From: Paramecium octaurelia
Lineage: Eukaryota > Ciliophora > Oligohymenophorea > Peniculida > Parameciidae
Assembly: GCA_905182995.1 (NCBI GenBank)
Contig: CAJJDP010000053.1
Coordinates: 124,001-188,000, forward strand
Direction: 5' to 3'
Length of the DNA: 64,000 nt
Shown: positions 35,956-47,815 of the stretch, piece by piece
Numbering within the stretch: the stretch's first letter is position 1
Layout: each line of letters begins with the position of its first letter
Translations under genes and position numbers: made by a program
Notes under the pieces: generated by a model
What the model was told of the DNA's origin: nothing
Databases searched by the model: none
The model's input: only the letters and a program-made list of their open reading frames with translations

Positions 35956-37257
35956 TCATGCATCTTTACCATTTAGCTAATTAACTTCCAATTCTTCATT
36001 TTTGCCAAACAGAAAGTCATGAGATGCTCTAAAAACATCATAGGTATTTTAGATGTCAATTCCAAGAGAGTTACATTAATTACGTTCAGTCATAAACTAA
36101 TATAAATCTAATGAGTCATCCTCTTCTATATCATGCCCAAAGAATTTCTCAAATGACTCTTTAAAGTGATGTTGCATATCTTTCTTTTCTATGGCTAAAA
36201 GTAATTTAGCGACTTAAGATGGTCTTAATTCAGATCTCAATTGATCTAGAGTTGAATCAAATGATGCAAGCTCCTTTTAAATCTAAGATTTTGTGTCCAT
36301 AATTTAGGTAACAGAACTAGTCTATTAGACCTACATAAATACTTAGATATATCCTAATAATGCTTGGCTAATTTTTATTACTTCTTCAAAAGAATTTACT
36401 TTTGCTTATCTGCCAACTTCAACTAGGATAACAAATTAAGATTCATATTTCTATAATAATAATACAATTGTACTATTCATTTTATGAGAAGATATCATCT
36501 TATTTCTTAGCTATTTAAATGATATAATTGCAAAAGGGAGCTAAACAATTTTCATTTATCTATCTTGCATAATGGTCAATTAAAAATTATCTTTCTTGAG
36601 ATGCTGAACCGAATTTTTTCTAAATATACTCATATCTTACATTTAAAGAATCTATTATTGAATCAACATTTGCCTCTGATGCAGTATTTGTTAATGATGT
36701 TTGTAGGTTGTTGAATAAAATGCATTTGGTTTAATCTTACTCTTTTTTCTAAGTTAATATTGTAATTGGTTACTTGAGTTAATTTAATTTATAAATTTTA
36801 TGCCAAACTATAGGTTTTATCATTAACATCTTTAAATAAATCCAATTATTCTGATAATTTTGTCACTTTGTTTTCAAGTAATTCCAGATAAATTTTCTTT
36901 CTTTTTCTACTATTTCTTGCAGATTCTCTATTCTTTGCTAGTTTATCTTCCTTTTCTGTCTGAGAGACGTAATTGAATTGTTATTAACTCTAAAAAGGCT
37001 TCATTAGCATTTTTTTTTCTGGCCTTTAAAATTAATCTAATAATTTACATTTTCTCTTCAATCTTTTCTTGCGTCGGAGATAATTTCATTAATGAACTAA
37101 TTTTTTTAATGTACGTATTTTTTGTATTTTCTTTTATCTTTTTGTTCTGATTTGCAGAAGTTTAAATGTTCTTCACATTCCCTTCAAAGTCGAAATTTAC
37201 ATTTTAAATAGAAGATTATTAGAAGCTATTCGGATCAAAATCATCTAAATGATTCAT
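35956..37257 (-). CDS. bZIP transcription factor
   Basis: Three introns (25, 25 and 43 nt) give 402 residues. The basic region KNRESARNSRKRKK (about residues 99-113) holds the N-x7-R contact pair, followed by a short leucine zipper (YLELLENKVTKLSEQLDLF). The rest is long and helical, with coiled-coil-like blocks (LDQLRSELRPSQVAKLLLAI) and FKESFEKFFGHDIEEDDS. It is longer than most bZIPs, and the C-terminal 250 residues have no recognised domain. Convergent with the SCAPER-like gene, 36 nt apart. DNA target unknown. Confidence 0.85.
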
Positions 37258-37518
37258 TTATTATTAATATTATAGATTATTATATGCTGTAATAAATCCT
37301 AATGAAGTTAAATCATTTGATAATAAATTAAATTATTATAATTTTTATTATATAATTATTTATTTTAAATTCTTACATCCAAATTTTTGTGACCTTTTAT
37401 TATTTAATATTATTACACCATATTTCAAATCTAATTTAATTAATTTTATTAGAAATAACTCCATTAAATAATAATTTGATTGATAATCTAAAGTATTAGA
37501 GAAAAAATTAATGTAAAT

Positions 37519-37970
37519 ATGCAAGACTCGATTTGTGATAATACCTTTGAGCAGTAGCTATTTAATCACAAAATCTAATAATAGATTATTAATTCTAAAA
37601 ATGCTGTAATTAATAATGTAAATAAAAATATTATAATCATTTCTTGTGGTGCATTTGTTGAAAATATATCACAAAATAGTTTATTCTTATTTAAATAACA
37701 TATCTGAAGAGCCAGGTATGTTCTCAAAGAAAGAAATTGATTCTAATAGGATGTAAGAAAAAATAATTAAGAATATATAAAAATCAAAGGTAAATCCACT
37801 TTATCCAAGTTATGAAAACTAGTCCATCAAGAACTAAAGAAGATCTTTTTAGAAAAATATATTCATTTGAATTTAATAAATTAGCAATAAATATGAAAAA
37901 AATTTTCAGATGTGCTTATTCATAATTAACAATAGTTTAGAGATTTTCCATACTTTTAAGTCAGAATTGA
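37519..37970 (+). CDS. Weak hypothetical gene
   Basis: One 23-nt intron gives 142 residues beginning MQDSICDNTFEQQLFNH and ending in a basic segment, SRTKEDLFRKIYSFEFNK then KIFRCAYSQLTIVQRFS. The C-terminal half looks protein-like. An alternative model starts at 37616 and uses a 34-nt intron ending near 37752; both converge on the same C-terminal frame. No family recognised, so the exact exons remain uncertain. Confidence 0.35.
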
Positions 37971-38160
37971 TCAAAATATCTAAGTAGAGTCTTAAATTCT
38001 CATTACATTTTTTAAAAATTGAAGGAAGGATTAAAAGATCTCAAATTAAACTAACCTTTATTTTGCACCTTTAAACCTGATGTATTTCTTAACCTTTGAG
38101 AATCAATAAACCTACAATTCTGAGTTTCAATCAACAAAATTTAAATACTAATTATGGCAT

Positions 38161-38837
38161 TCAATAATTTTATGAATAATTATTGAAATAGAATTTCTCT
38201 TTTTGAATTTCAGTCTACTTTAAAATATATTAATAACAGAAATAATAGATAATATTACTTGAATTATATTGAAAATAAACAGATTGATAAAAATGGATTG
38301 AATATCATTCTGTTTACTAGTTAATAGATTTATTTTGTTAACTTAATCTTTGTGTAAAACCTGAAAAATTTAGGATGGGATTTCAAACTATAACAGATGA
38401 TATAAGTACCCTTGTTAATCTTTAATTTATTGATTTTCCAATATCCCTTATACTAAATCTCTTTTGCAAACGTCTATAAAAAAATTCATCACACTTTCTC
38501 TTGTATTGATATCATCATCGTTATCATATGCTTCTTACAAGAGGTTCTAATATTCTGGTTTGATTCCAATTTGACGATCTGTGTATAAGGGAAACTTGAA
38601 TTTAATGTTAACATCAGTTTATGACTCTAATTCCACATACTTTTAAGTTGGCTTCTTCTTTTGTGAAATAGTTGCTTATTAAAGAGATTTTGAGTACTAA
38701 TCCCAACTTATTTTTTATGTTGGGATATTCTCCTTGCCAAAATCAATCTTGAAAATTGAAGAATTTTAAGGTTCTGGTTAAGTTTGTAGATAAATAGAGG
38801 TATGCCTTCTTTCTGCTTTTGGAGGTGAATGATTCAT
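38161..38837 (-). CDS. Hypothetical protein
   Basis: One 41-nt intron gives 211 residues. Starts MNHSPPKAERRHTSIYLQ. Polar N-terminus, then a compact charged region (FKFPLYTDRQIGIKPEYQNL, DDDINTRESVMNFFIDVCKR) and a hydrophobic helix near the end. The short last exon is chosen because the frame before the intron would otherwise run into non-protein-like sequence. No family recognised. Confidence 0.55.
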
Positions 38838-39594
38838 TTCTTAGGATAGTTTGGCGCACTATTAACTTAAATTTAAAATTATATTGAAAATCTACTTTTA
38901 TAATTCATAAGAATATTGAATAATTAGAAGAAGAGCATCATTTAATTGAAGTAATTAACAGTTAAATACCTAGTATTGATAATAGTTTTACATTTTGAAT
39001 ACCTATAACTATTCGTGAGCAGATAACATGTTTAATAAATTGAAGATCATTAATATCTAATAAATACATGATAAGAATATCGTAAGGGTAAAGGAATTAA
39101 AGGAATGCTTATATACTACAGTGGTGATCGAAAAACTGAAGCAAATGGGAAAAATAAAATATAAAATAATAATCCAATATCATCATAGGTTTGAAAATAT
39201 TATAGAGAATGACAACAAGGAATACAGTGATACTTAATTTTTGATTGAGTATTCATGAATTATGGACTATTGATTTTTGGAGTGAATAGAGATTATCAAA
39301 TGTATTTTTTTATTGATAACACATAGATTAATAATATGAGAAGAACTTTTGGAATAAAAGAATTGAAAAATGAAAATCAGATTTAGGAATTGCAAAAAAT
39401 ATGAAGGAAAAGTGAATATTGGGATTGGTAAATCGTATTAGTGAAAGATGATTGTTATGATTAATGCAGTGTGAGGTCACTCTGTGATAGATGTTAGGGA
39501 TTATGAAGTTCGTTCAATAATTGGTTTAATTTAGATTATATAATTTATATATAATTGTATGACATCCTCTTCAAAGACTGATTAAATTTACCTG
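38838..39594. other. 757-nt divergent upstream region
   Basis: Between the minus gene 38161-38837 and the giant plus gene at 39595. It should hold both promoters. Plus-strand frames look weakly protein-like (for example 39255-39413, MNYGLLIFGVNRDYQMYFF) but are interrupted repeatedly by TGA. A decayed gene is possible. No feature is claimed. Confidence 0.4.
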
Positions 39595-42500
39595 ATGACT
39601 CTTTTCAAGGAAATCAAGACTTCCATCTTTAAGTAAGGGATAATTTAATGATAGAGTGTTTTGCTTGATTTTAAAAGAGCAAGAATAAACATTTACTTAA
39701 ACTGTGTTGTTGTCAACAATTTAGTTGCTCTAATTGCTTTATATACCTTTTGCTCTTAAAGTGAATTACATTTGGAAAAATAATTAGGTAACTGATGTAA
39801 TCAATAAAATATTGAGGTAAAGAAATGTTATATATTTGAGTTATTTTGAAATTTTGTTGCATGTCAAAGATCAAGGTTTTTCAGTATTTTTATATCTGTT
39901 TTATTCATTTTCTGGATTGATTGTTCTGATTATGTTGGGATTAACTCTATTAGTGAATCAGTAAAACAGGAAGAATAGTACAAATTGGATAGTGTTGGTT
40001 GTTCGCATAAGTATAAAATTAATGATTACAATCTTATTTTTTCCTATAAATTAAATCTTCTTTGGAGTATTTATTATTACCCTAATTTCATAGTTACTAG
40101 CATGTACAAACAATTCGAATGGAGTAAGTGTATTGGTCTATGAAACTGATGTGGAGTGTTGGTCAAATGAGCACACAATCCATGGAGTGTTATCAATCTT
40201 TATTATATTTTTGTTCTAGATTCAAATCAACACCTTTACCCTATTCTTGTTTGAGGCCAAGAAGTCAAATACTGATGTATTCGCATAAAGATCTGGTAGA
40301 TAGTTTTCTTTATTCCACATTTACATTACATTGTCTACTATGGTATATCAATTAGTAGAAACCCCTACCTATAGTATCATCATAACGCTGACGATGTTTG
40401 TTTTGAGTCTCCACTTTTTTTATCAAATAAAGTATTCTGCCCCCTTCTACAATCAATATGTGCAGAAATTATGGAATGTGATAACCGCAATTAATTGTTG
40501 GACCACTATTATGATCAACTTTGCCTTTTTCTTGGAAGGACCCTACTTTTAGAATTCCCTTCTAGGTTATGCCTTGGGAATACCAATACTCATAGGAATT
40601 ATATTTAAATAGTAGGATTAGGAAATAGATCTTTTATTTTCGAATCTCAATTAAGCCAAATAGCCTAATGAACTGATATCCTTATGTGGGTATCTTCTGA
40701 CATTGAATGAGAAATCAATCAAGGATCAACATTCTTAATTGTTATTGGATGCATTCCTAGAAATACATGAGTAGACATGTCCAAGATTAGATTGCATAAT
40801 GAAGAACAAGTAGTTATTACGATAAATCTAAAATAAACACTAAAATCGACAAATAGAAAACAAAATTATCATAAATGAATTGATAATCTAAATGCTTACA
40901 TTTGGCATAAAGATGTAGCCTCTAAATATAGATCTCCGTCTATATTACTCCTTTTTTTTGATTGATGAGATTAAGTCTCCCTAATTGGCATTCATTGAAT
41001 TATCTCAAGCAGAAAATAACTCAATACCAATAGATCAGTAATTCATCATTTATAGATACAAGAAACTGATTGAAGATGTGTAAGTTGAAAATGATGTCAC
41101 TAAATTAGAGACCAACAACTTTATCAATAATTAGAATATCTAGATTTCCCTAAATTAAAAGTTAGAGGCCTAATGTATTTTGCAATTGGAATTTCTGGCT
41201 GCTTTGGAAGACGAGAAGCCAGATCTTGCCAAAATAGACAGTGTTGGATTTAAAATATTGAGGTTAAAGAAATTCATTGATAAAGAATGGCAGAAGGTAC
41301 AGTAGTAGAATGTATATTCTCCATCCTTATACAAAATAATGAGCAAGTACTTCTTCTTTGTCCTCAGTGATGAACATGAAGGCAATACGACATTGATGAT
41401 GTAAGACAAATTCATTAAACTCTAAATAAATGATCTAATTAATTTAGAATAGGCATCTATTGAATCCTCTCCAATCATTATTTTAAATACTGAATAAAAT
41501 AATTTTGGGATTATCAAGGATGTGAATATAGCATCTTGTAGCTTCTTAGGATTTTCAAAAAGTGATCTCATTGAGAGAAAATTGTCAGTCATTCAACCAT
41601 AAATGTATTGATTTCATTAATTTTAGTTATATCAATTTTCATGATCAATTGATTGATAATTATTTAAAACGTGTCACTGAAATCCAAAAATCAAAGGTTG
41701 AAAAAGTCATTTTCATTAAGAATAAGTAGGGATACATTTAGTAATGTTCCTTATAAATAAAACAATTAATGACTCAGAATTAAGAGGTATTCTTAATAGG
41801 GAAAATAGGAGTAGAATTAGTCTATAAGCCAATTTGTTATTTGATTTGCAATACTGATGGAATCATTAAGGAAATAAATTGTGCTTGCATAAAGCTATTA
41901 CGTTTAGATGTTTAGATGATTAAAGCAAGCAATAAAAATATTAAAGATCTTTTTCCTGATATCATGAGCAGAATACCTGAAATATTAGGTAAAAAGAATT
42001 CCATCATCTCATTTAATATAAATGCAAGTTAATTAAATCCTCAAAGATCATCATCCATTAAATCATCAGGAATGGATAGTACTCTTTTGGATGATTGTGT
42101 CATGGATGAATCTCTTAAATTGTAATGCTAAATCTCAGAGATCTCTATTGATCTACCAAATGCTGGGTTAATTGGTTATGTTTTTAAATTCGAGAAAATT
42201 GCCACCCCATAATTATCCACTATTCACAATACTATGGTGGACAATTTTTATAAATTTAATTTTAAATTTAATTCATAACTAGATACCTATTTAGGATCTT
42301 ACTAGAATTATATGTAAACCTTGCATAAAATCAGCTATGACACTAGTTCAATAGTTTCATCGCAAGAAGATTAACAATAAAGATAAGTTAATCGAAAGTA
42401 AACAAAAAAGTCAACCAGTATAAGTAATGGAATCAAAACTGTTAGATTGATCAATGGTATGCTCATTGATGTTGAAGGACTTTCAGAAGAGGAGATCTCT

Positions 42501-44536
42501 GAAGGTGAATAAAACGAATTGGAAAGTATTAAATAAGAAACCAAAGATTCCGATAGTATAATATAATCAGATTATATCTTTTTGAAGACTAAATCTTCAT
42601 TGATATCCATGATTAAGAGTTCTATTATACCATCATTTCTAAATTCCTTAAGGTATATCATATCTATATTGATTGTTGGTCTACTAACACTTGGTTATTT
42701 GCAATTCTTTTTTGATCTAAATTATCAAAACGAAATTAAAAATGGATTAGACCTTTTTTATTTAAGTAATCAAAGATTATCTAAAATTCTTGTTGTACAA
42801 TCTTACGTGTAAGAACTAAAGTTTATGAATTTAAACTATGAGAACGTATTATCAAATTATAATTTTGATGAGTTGAAAGATTCAAACATAAAGACCTTAA
42901 ATGAGATAAAAGATTTATAGTCGAAATTAAGCTAAGCTAATTTCAATTTAGCCTCTAAATACAGCTCTTACTAAAAAGAATACGAAGACTCTTCAATAGA
43001 AATGACTTAATCAAACGTAGTTATCAATTATACTTTTAATGAAGCAATCGAGTAAACCTTAGTCAAGGCTCTTTCATTGTCTTCATAGGACCTTTCCTCA
43101 TTCACAGACGATAATATTGATCTCAATTACTTTGAAACCAATTCATACAATTCAATAGTGTATCACAATTATGTAGCTTAATTCTACTTTTACTATTACA
43201 TGGTTACAGTGTTGGAAGAGAAATCATAAAACGTGTAAATAATCCTCATTTTAGTTACCCTCATTTTATTTATTATGTAATAAATATAACACCTAATAAA
43301 TTTAGTTATGTTGCCTGTTCGATTCTGATACTGAAAATAAAGAATCTTAGAGATAATATCCTAGTTCTATTATTATAGGTGTAAGAGTAATAAATTATTA
43401 CTTTGAAGAAAAACTACGAATACTTTTTATAACTCATTTAAAGTAAAGAAGACGAAGAAGTATACATTTAATTTTTAATGATAATAGAATTTAGATTATG
43501 AAGAGGAATTGAGAAAACCAGTCTAATATCAAGAAGAGGGTGCTTAGGATTCTTTGAAAACTAATGATAATGACGAGGCTTAATTTCTGATTAAAAAGAA
43601 GAGGAAAAAGTTTGAGAATAGTCATACTATTTTAAGGAACATTCTAGTTTCCATAATATTTATTATTTCAATATTTTAGGCATACTTCATATATCTGATA
43701 ATTGACAACAATGTATGAATTTGTAATTATCAAAGGATCTTGACTCAAGGTATAATGCTATCTTGCCTGTTTTGAATTTGACTTCAATTATAGAATCGTA
43801 TTTAAGATTTGGGGATAATTCTTTTAAATAGAGATATGTCGACAACAATTTTGTTATTAATTTTGGTAATTTTGACACTCAATAATATGTTTAACTGTTA
43901 AAGAGCATGATATCAGACATTCACAAATAGCATTCTGAAAACTCAAATGTGTTGGATATTGGTTATATTGGTGTATTTGAGCAAATATTCATATTAAACC
44001 CCTGTAGTTTGATTAAGGATATTGATTCAAGTGTGTCATAGTCAGAATGTGAGAGTTTTAATGATGGAATCATCGGTTAAGGGTTGTCAATGGCAACCAT
44101 AAAATATATCAAATATTTGGAACAGGCACTGAAGAATCCAGTGTATTTTACAAATATTAGGAAGACTTAATTAACTTATTTTAGAGATTCTTTCTAATAC
44201 TTAGGAGATAAATTAATTGAATCAATATCTAACGATTTTTCAGTGAACCAATTGACCAAAGTCTCCTTGTTCACGGTGTTCAATTTGTTAATGCTATTTG
44301 TGTATTTTTTTATTTGGATACCTTTGGTAAGGAATTTAATCCAATCAATAATAAAGACTCGATTGCTATTTTCATTGATCCCCAATAATGATCTGCTTAA
44401 GTAAGGAATTTAAACTATGTAGAATAAAAGCCGTCATGCAATATTTATTATAAATAAGAAATCCTATGTGAATGTGCAAATGATTCTGATTTTGATATAA
44501 AATTAATTTCTTATTACTAAGGTTTTAATTAAATGA
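39595..44536 (+). CDS. Giant multi-membrane PAS protein, tiny-macrocysts (tmcB) type
   Basis: Five introns (22, 22, 29, 28 and 23 nt) give 1605 residues. The N-terminal third has many membrane helices: LILKEQEQTFTQTVLLSTIQ, NYIWKNNQVT, FYSFSGLIVLIMLGLTLL, then CWSNEHTIHGVLSI, YSAPFYNQYVQKLW and LGYALGIPILIG. These are the pattern of the tiny-macrocysts B family, abundant in ciliates. A helical region follows, then a PAS-like domain around IIKDVNIASCSFLGFSKSDL and a second PAS-like segment (CNTDGIIKEINCACIKLL). The C-terminal third has four further spaced membrane helices. Function is not established; sensing is inferred from PAS. The start MTLFKEIKTSIF was set by an intron that links it to the conserved N-terminus. 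Confidence 0.8.
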
Positions 44537-44557
44537 AAGTTAAAATAAAATGATCAT

Positions 44558-47500
44558 TCAGGTAATATTTATTTTGCTTAACTCCAAAACGGAATTTCTC
44601 TTTATTTCTGAGTACTTCTCGTGAATCTCTTGATCCCTCTGACTGTCTAATTTCAATTCCTTCATTCGTTTAGACTGGAGCACTTCAATCTATTCATCAA
44701 ACACGAAGCAAGTCGAATTGCCAGCTGCAGTAAATAATCCTTCAGTTGGTGCAATATAACTTAAAGGATATATATATAGAGCCTTACTCATATTTATTAT
44801 ATACGTTATGTTTAGGATCACGTAATTCTCCAGAAAACAAGAAGCCTCCATTAAGGAATTCGATTTGAGATAGCGTAGTTAGTTTGACTAATCTGGATTT
44901 ATTTCTAAGCAGTTCATTCAATCGCTTCAATTCCATTTGAGCCAGAGGACCAACTTGATTCTCGTGCCATTTTCTGATGTATTCTAATACACGAAATTAA
45001 CAAAACAAATACCAATTGAGTGTAAATACACCTTAAATTCAAAATCCTTATTCCTGATCATAATTTCTTTGATAACCTTGGTTGGTAAAGCATACAATAG
45101 AGATTCGACGGCTGCCTTTGCCGTGCTCAGATGATTACCATCTACAATGAGACTTTAATGGGTAATCAAGGATCCTAATCCCTTAGTAATGAGAATTCCA
45201 TTATAGTCATTCACAACATAGCCTCTCATAATAATGTAGACTTCATTGCATTCGCTGCCCTTTGAATAGATCACTTAGCCAAGAGCATACTTCCGTTCCA
45301 CAGCCACCTTTTTGATAATGTCCAGATCGCTCAAAGATATCTCCTGAAATATAGGGAATTGCATGGCAATAACGTGGAAAGAGGGCAAACTCATATCATA
45401 TGAATGACTTTCCAGTTTGACAAGTTTCATGTTAATATCTTTCATTAAGATTTTATATTCCTTATCATCAATAAGACCTCGTCGCTAAGTGGATTGCACA
45501 TGTTCTATGGAGTGAGTTAGGACGGAAAAGGAAGCCTTTTTGGTTTAAAGCACTCTGACGATTTCAGGGAAACTTCCATTCAAAGTACCAAAGTAAGACT
45601 GAGCCTTTTCAATTTCCTTTTTTAATTCCTCTTAAATAATAGATATGGCCTCTTTATTCATAGGGAAATTGTTTGCCAGTTTTAATGCCTCTTCTGCACA
45701 AATAATGAATGAGGATGTAACATCATAGACCAGACCTAGATGTCTAATTAAGTATTCTCTGGCGAAATATCCAATCAGAAACTTCTGTTTTACTTTGAAA
45801 AAGAAATTGACACTGCAGAGATTCATAAAGTTCTTATACAATTCATCCCAAATTTCAAGGTTATCACTCAATTTATCTAAGCCAACATCACTAGACTCCA
45901 CCAACATTCTTACTGTCTATTCTTCGCAAAGACCTTCTTCATATTTATGGTAATACAATCCCTTAAGGATTCTATAGAATCTATATCTGACTTCTCCAAA
46001 AACTTCCTGATTTGGCAATCCTTCATAAATCATTTCTTAAAATCCCCTCTTCTATATCATATGCTTGATCTCCTATTCCACTTTGTCAATTTTTTCAATA
46101 AAATCCTGCTGTCCAATTAGATTGTTAACAGTGACCCAATCAGTCATGTTATAGAACTCATCAGTCTCCAATTCCTTGACTAAATCCTATTGAATGACAA
46201 TCAACTCCTCCAAATATTTCTTATACACCTTCTTTTTCACAATGGGTTCATCTATCATTTTAACGCATTTCACCAAGGTCTTGCAAGTAGTTCCATTGAT
46301 CATGTTGGTAATTAGGGCCATGGCTGCAGCATAGAAGACAGCTAAATGTCTAAAACGGGCAGGCAGATCCTCATCACAACCAACCATTAATGAGAGTGTT
46401 AGTCCCAGTCCTCCCCTCAATCCTCCATACACCAAGACAATCAACTCGGACTTTGAGATTGGGTAACCAAAACCTAAACAATATAGTCATTCATACATTT
46501 GAGAAATGGATAGAATGTTAGCACCATCAGCAGTCTTGCCAAAATCATCAAGAAATAGAACCCTACCATTTTGTAATAATCTGATGTTAAAATTAACTTC
46601 TCCTCCATTATTTCTATCCCAACAATGATGCCTACCAACAGGAACACCAAAGTGTCACAACTATATTAGACAAATCCCCAAACCGCATGGACTGAATGTT
46701 CAACTGATGCCCTTATCCTTGTCTTTGCATGAGCACACCAGAACAAACCTAGACCTACTACTGCTAACAATCCACTTGTTTTGAAAAACTCAAATTCCGC
46801 CCAATAAAATGTAAAATATGTAAACACAAATGTCAACCACGTCACTTCGATATCATCTCCTAATATTCTTCTAGTCCATAATGCAACCAACAAGCCCAAT
46901 ACCAAACCCATTATGGGTCCTAAGAATGAAGTTCTGAGGAAAGTTAGCACGATATCACCTCCGTTAACGGCTTCACCTTTTCCACTCGAGGCTTTTGATA
47001 TATTGTTAAAAACATTGAAGAAGACCATTGCAACTCCATCATTAAGCAATGCTTCCCTAAAATATATCGTTTCCTTCATACCCTTCGATCAAGTGGTTAA
47101 ATGCTGGATTGGCTCCCAACTCTTTTAGTAAAGCAACCACAGCAACTGGGTCGGTTGCAGATAAAACTGATCCCAAAGTGAATGCCTCATACCAGTTCAT
47201 GTCCTCATCGCTGTATTAGAGAACGAGCTTAAAGCATGCCCCCAATAATATAGCACCCTTCATATATTCTATAAAATGTTACCCATCCGCAACCTGGACC
47301 TGCCAACAGCAATATATTGATAATTTAGTATTTGAAAGTATACCAGTCACAATTAAATGCTGATTCAAACAGCAGAACTGGGATGAAGATGAAGACTATA
47401 AGGTGAGGATGCATTTTAGATAAAATGTAAGCACTATTCCCTATTTTCCCCAAATATTCCTAGGATAGACCAATGGCCAAACCAAGAGCGAGGATCATGG

Positions 47501-47707
47501 GAGAGTAGGGGATGCTAAGTTTATTGATCTGAGTGAGTACTTAGTCTTTTTATTGAGTTCTCTTAGAATAAGTCCGCATATTAGTCCTAAGACCAAGAAA
47601 TGTATGAGTTGGGCTGACACTTCCATCTGATGTTCGTCTCTCCATAGAGAGTCTCGTTGTATGGATTCGTAATTTTCATCTTAACCACCTAAATCATCAG
47701 AAGACAT
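44558..47707 (-). CDS. Na+/H+ exchanger with cyclic-nucleotide-binding domain, copy A
   Basis: Antiporter of the CPA1/NHE family. Six introns (26, 25, 25, 23, 29 and 28 nt) give 997 residues. About 12 membrane helices lie in residues 1-450, with IPVLLFESAFNCDWY, the ion-site region SATDPVAVVALLKELGA, EGEALLNDGVAMVFF, and GGLRGGLGLTLSLMVGC. A helical linker follows, then a cyclic-nucleotide-binding domain (about 740-830: LSDLDIIKKVAVERKYALGQ, SKGSECNEVYIIMRGYVV). No S1-S4 voltage sensor is seen, so it resembles plant SOS1 more than animal sperm NHE. Paralogue of 47816-50898, in tandem. It ends 21 nt from the end of the giant PAS gene (convergent). Confidence 0.9.
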
Positions 47708-47815
47708 TTAATAATAATATGATGTTGGAAAAAGAAGAATATTTTTGTTCTATATATTATTTTTTATGTGAAATAACAATTTTAATTCTAAAATATATAT
47801 GTGCATTTATTGGGT

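Noticed and set aside
38960-39780. Long plus-strand frame that reads well if TGA means Trp (about ten TGAs)
   Set aside because: Part of it overlaps the confirmed start of the giant PAS gene in another frame, so the protein-like look is deceptive. Everywhere else in the window TGA ends genes.
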